This document shows, piece after piece, positions 8,372 through 9,373 of a stretch of DNA of 9,373 nt; position 1 is the first letter of the stretch; each line of letters begins with the position of its first letter. The notes under the pieces are model-generated. The model saw only the letters and a program-made list of their open reading frames with translations. It was not told the DNA's origin and made no database searches. The position numbers and the translations under genes were made by a program. Origin of the DNA: Thermoplasmata archaeon (GTDB taxonomy: Archaea; Thermoplasmatota; Thermoplasmata; SG8-5; JAGLSY01); contig JAGLQE010000257.1 in NCBI GenBank assembly GCA_023137005.1, forward strand, positions 1-9,373, in the 5' to 3' direction.

Positions 8372-8467
8372 TTATTGAATCATCCTCAAGCCCAATACCA
8401 CAGCATTCATGTTTGTGGATACGGGCGCAGAGCGCCTGTGGTATTGACTTGAGTTGAACTTCAATAA
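8372..8467. repeat. Long imperfect inverted repeat with nested GC hairpin
   Basis: Three paired blocks nest symmetrically: TTATTGAA (8372-8379) with TTCAATAA (8460-8467), CTCAAG (8385-8390) with CTTGAG (8448-8453), and a perfect 11-bp arm CAATACCACAG (8393-8403) with CTGTGGTATTG (8436-8446). Small internal loops of 5/6 and 2/1 nt separate them. Inside the 32-nt loop is GGCGC-AGA-GCGCC (8424-8436). This hairpin shares base 8436 with the 11-bp arm, so the two compete slightly. About 25 paired bases in one arm is far beyond chance for this composition. Confidence 0.75.
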
Positions 8468-8540
8468 GGGCTCAGTATCCTCGGTTCGTTCTTCCAGATT
8501 AACTTAGAGGATACCCCCGGCTTTAGCCGAGGGGAGCCCT
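8467..8540. ncRNA. Predicted 74-nt three-way-junction structure; candidate IS200/IS605-type right end, omega-RNA remnant or 3' UTR element
   Basis: Three stems fit together without conflict. P1 is AGGGCTC (8467-8473) with GAGCCCT (8534-8540). P2 is GTATCCTC (8475-8482) with GAGGATAC (8507-8514), closing a 24-nt loop. P3 is CCC-CGGC (8515-8521) with GCCG-a-GGG (8526-8533), with a TTTA loop and one bulged A. P3 resembles the CCCCGGCTTTAGCCG-type hairpin I recall at right ends of IS200/IS605 TnpB elements in archaea and cyanobacteria, where it ends the guide RNA scaffold. In the opposite orientation the structure starts 5 nt after the FAH stop codon and could be its 3' UTR or terminator. The fold is seen in the sequence; the identity is a guess. 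Strand is undecided. Confidence 0.4.
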
Positions 8541-8545
8541 CATTG

Positions 8546-9199
8546 CTACTCCACTCCCACTCTCAGCATCCCGATATCGTCGATCCAGGCCTCGACCACA
8601 TCTCCTGGAAGGATCTCTGAAACACCTTCGGGTGTGCCAGTCGCGATAATATCTCCTGGCTCCAGTGTCATTTTTGATGAGATGAATTCGATGATCTCGG
8701 GTATTTTGAAAAGAAGTTTAGAGGTATTGGACCTCTGCCTTATCTCTCCATTCACCCTCAGCCAGATCTCCAGATCATGTGGGTCTTCGATCCTCTCTTT
8801 GAGTACAAAATCAGATACCGGGGCAAAGGTGTCAAAGCCCTTGGCAATGGCCCATGGCTTCCCCATTTTCTTGGCCCTGGATTGAATGTCCCTGGCCGTC
8901 ACATCAATGAGAATTCCATAACCCCGCACATATTGCATGGCTTGGGAGGCTGGAATATCCTTTCCTCTCTTGCCGATGAGCACGGCCAGCTCTACCTCAT
9001 GATGTACTTCCTTGGAAGCTGATGGGATAATAATATTCTCATCATTGAATATAATTGATGTGGAGGGCTTGATGAAGAAGTCTGGCTTTTTAGATGGGGT
9101 ATTGCCCATTTCCTCTGCATGGGCTTTGTAGCTCCGCAAAAGGCAGAGTATCTTCCCAGCCTTCATCGTGCCAGCACCTTCTATCTGGATATCTGTCAT
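8546..9199 (-). CDS. Fumarylacetoacetate hydrolase (FAH) family protein, FAHD1-like acylpyruvase/oxaloacetate decarboxylase type
   Basis: Cytoplasmic Mg/Mn-dependent enzyme that cleaves C-C bonds in beta-keto acids. FAHD1-type members hydrolyse acylpyruvates and decarboxylate oxaloacetate; bacterial relatives act in aromatic degradation. The 217 residues match the single-domain length (human FAHD1 is about 220). Visible hallmarks: RSYKAHAEE with the H27-x-x-E30 dyad, FFIKPSTS (41-48), the metal ligands E68 and E70 in HHEVELAVLIG, D99 in IDVTARD, K120 in AKGFDTFAPV, and TGTPEGV near the C-terminus. The active site appears intact. ATG at 9199 is preferred because a TATA-like element lies about 28 bp upstream, implying a leaderless mRNA; M12 (9166) is an alternative closer to family N-termini. 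Its TATA box overlaps the last bases of the upstream gene's region, so it is probably transcribed on its own. The exact substrate cannot be told from sequence. Confidence 0.93.
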   Translation of the reverse strand: MTDIQIEGAGTMKAGKILCLLRSYKAHAEEMGNTPSKKPDFFIKPSTSIIFNDENIIIPSASKEVHHEVELAVLIGKRGKDIPASQAMQYVRGYGILIDVTARDIQSRAKKMGKPWAIAKGFDTFAPVSDFVLKERIEDPHDLEIWLRVNGEIRQRSNTSKLLFKIPEIIEFISSKMTLEPGDIIATGTPEGVSEILPGDVVEAWIDDIGMLRVGVE

Positions 9200-9222
9200 A
9201 TGATATGGTCAATGGCCTTGGG

Positions 9223-9232
9223 ATATATTAAA
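9223..9232 (-). promoter_or_regulatory. TATA box of the FAH-family gene
   Basis: On the minus strand this reads TTTAATATAT, preceded by A-rich GAAAA. It lies a few bases after the stop codon of the upstream acetyltransferase-like gene. Its centre is about 28 bp before the ATG at 9199, the spacing expected for a leaderless archaeal transcript. No Shine-Dalgarno is seen. Confidence 0.65.
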
Positions 9233-9235
9233 TTT

Positions 9236-9373
9236 TCAATACTCGAAATCAAGGTCGTGAAGTTTGGCTCCAGGCTTCCAGTCCCCTGGTTTTTCACTCA
9301 ATTCCATGAATAGCTCTACGGTCCCAACCTTATCAAATCCAAGATTGTGAAAGATAGTGAAGGCCTCCTTGTT
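9236..9373 (-). CDS. C-terminal end of a probable GNAT-family N-acetyltransferase (5' part outside the window)
   Basis: The frame enters at the window edge and stops at TGA (9238-9236), giving 45 residues. It starts NKEAFTIFHNLGFDKVGTVE, which fits the N-x-x-A-x-x-h-a-x-x-x-G-F-x-x-V-G pattern around the acetyl-CoA-binding and C-terminal strands of GNAT enzymes. The last 20 residues, including KPGDWKPGAKLHD and ending DLDFEY, are hydrophilic and not diagnostic. The acceptor substrate cannot be inferred. The gene reads in the same direction as the FAH gene 37 bp away, but that gene has its own TATA box. Only a short fragment is visible, so the family call is moderate. Confidence 0.55.
   Translation of the reverse strand, partial: NKEAFTIFHNLGFDKVGTVELFMELSEKPGDWKPGAKLHDLDFEY

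Larger units (their letters stand above)
8341..8540 (+). mobile_element. Possible MITE-like/PATE remnant of an IS200/IS605 (TnpB) element
   Basis: A run of palindromic structures with no intact gene, bounded by a hairpin on the left (8341-8363) and the CCCCGGC-TTTA-GCCG type hairpin on the right, matches the layout of small non-autonomous IS605 derivatives. Those lack terminal inverted repeats and target duplications, and none are seen here. No tyrosine transposase (TnpA) or TnpB coding sequence survives. The orientation follows from placing the right-end hairpin at 8514-8534. Tentative. Confidence 0.3.
8277..8545. other. Gene-free region dense in inverted repeats
   Basis: This 269-bp gap lies between the convergent small-protein gene and the FAH gene. 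No coding frame is convincing. It holds, left to right: a tight CAGAAC-A-GTTCTG repeat just after the small gene's stop (8279-8291), a hairpin at 8341-8363, a long imperfect inverted repeat at 8372-8467, and a three-way-junction structure at 8467-8540. One frame across the last hairpin reads IPPALAEGSP, a type of tail I associate from memory with TnpB C-termini; it is too short to count as a pseudogene. Confidence 0.6.

Noticed and set aside
8467..8540. tRNA gene, because of the 74-nt length and 7-bp closing stem
   Set aside because: There is no T-arm with a GTTCRA-type loop, no D-arm, and no 7-nt anticodon loop in either orientation. It has two side stems rather than three arms.

Overview
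The window looks like a piece of an archaeal genome, most plausibly Thermoplasmatota (the 'Thermoplasmata' and relatives). Three things support this. Three genes have AT-rich TATA-box-like elements about 28-35 bp before the start codon and no Shine-Dalgarno, as expected for leaderless or nearly leaderless archaeal transcripts. A very large surface protein with many N-glycosylation sequons ends in a duplicated GWNLISIP / GYWIYV module that I associate from memory with this phylum. The remaining genes are also compatible. The assignment is inference, since there is no rRNA or other marker gene.

Layout. Positions 1-5547 (+) hold the 3' portion of a giant extracellular protein: an FG-GAP/VCBS-type calcium-binding propeller, then eleven Ig-like modules of about 114 residues, four of them near-identical, then a duplicated C-terminal domain. 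The start lies outside the window. After a 41-bp convergent gap, 5589-7823 (-) encodes a complete Cu(+)-exporting P1B-1 ATPase (CopA). Its 126-bp upstream region (7824-7949) is a divergent promoter shared with a 108-residue protein at 7950-8276 (+). That protein has one N-terminal hydrophobic segment and an acidic tail rich in Cys, His, Met and Tyr with no Lys or Arg. The divergent region carries a perfect 14-bp palindrome at the expected transcription start and two pairs of 8-bp direct repeats, each pair spaced exactly 20 bp.

Positions 8277-8545 have no gene but are full of inverted repeats, including a tidy 74-nt three-way junction whose last hairpin resembles the right end of IS200/IS605 (TnpB-type) elements. 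Positions 8546-9199 (-) encode an FAHD1-like fumarylacetoacetate hydrolase family enzyme with its own promoter. Positions 9236-9373 (-) are the last 45 codons of a probable GNAT acetyltransferase.

How the genes may work together. CopA and the small Cys/His-rich protein form a candidate copper-handling module: CopA would move Cu(+) out of the cytoplasm, and the anchored acidic protein would bind metal on the outer face. No copper-responsive regulator or CopZ chaperone is encoded here. The giant adhesin-like protein, the FAH enzyme and the acetyltransferase appear unrelated to it.
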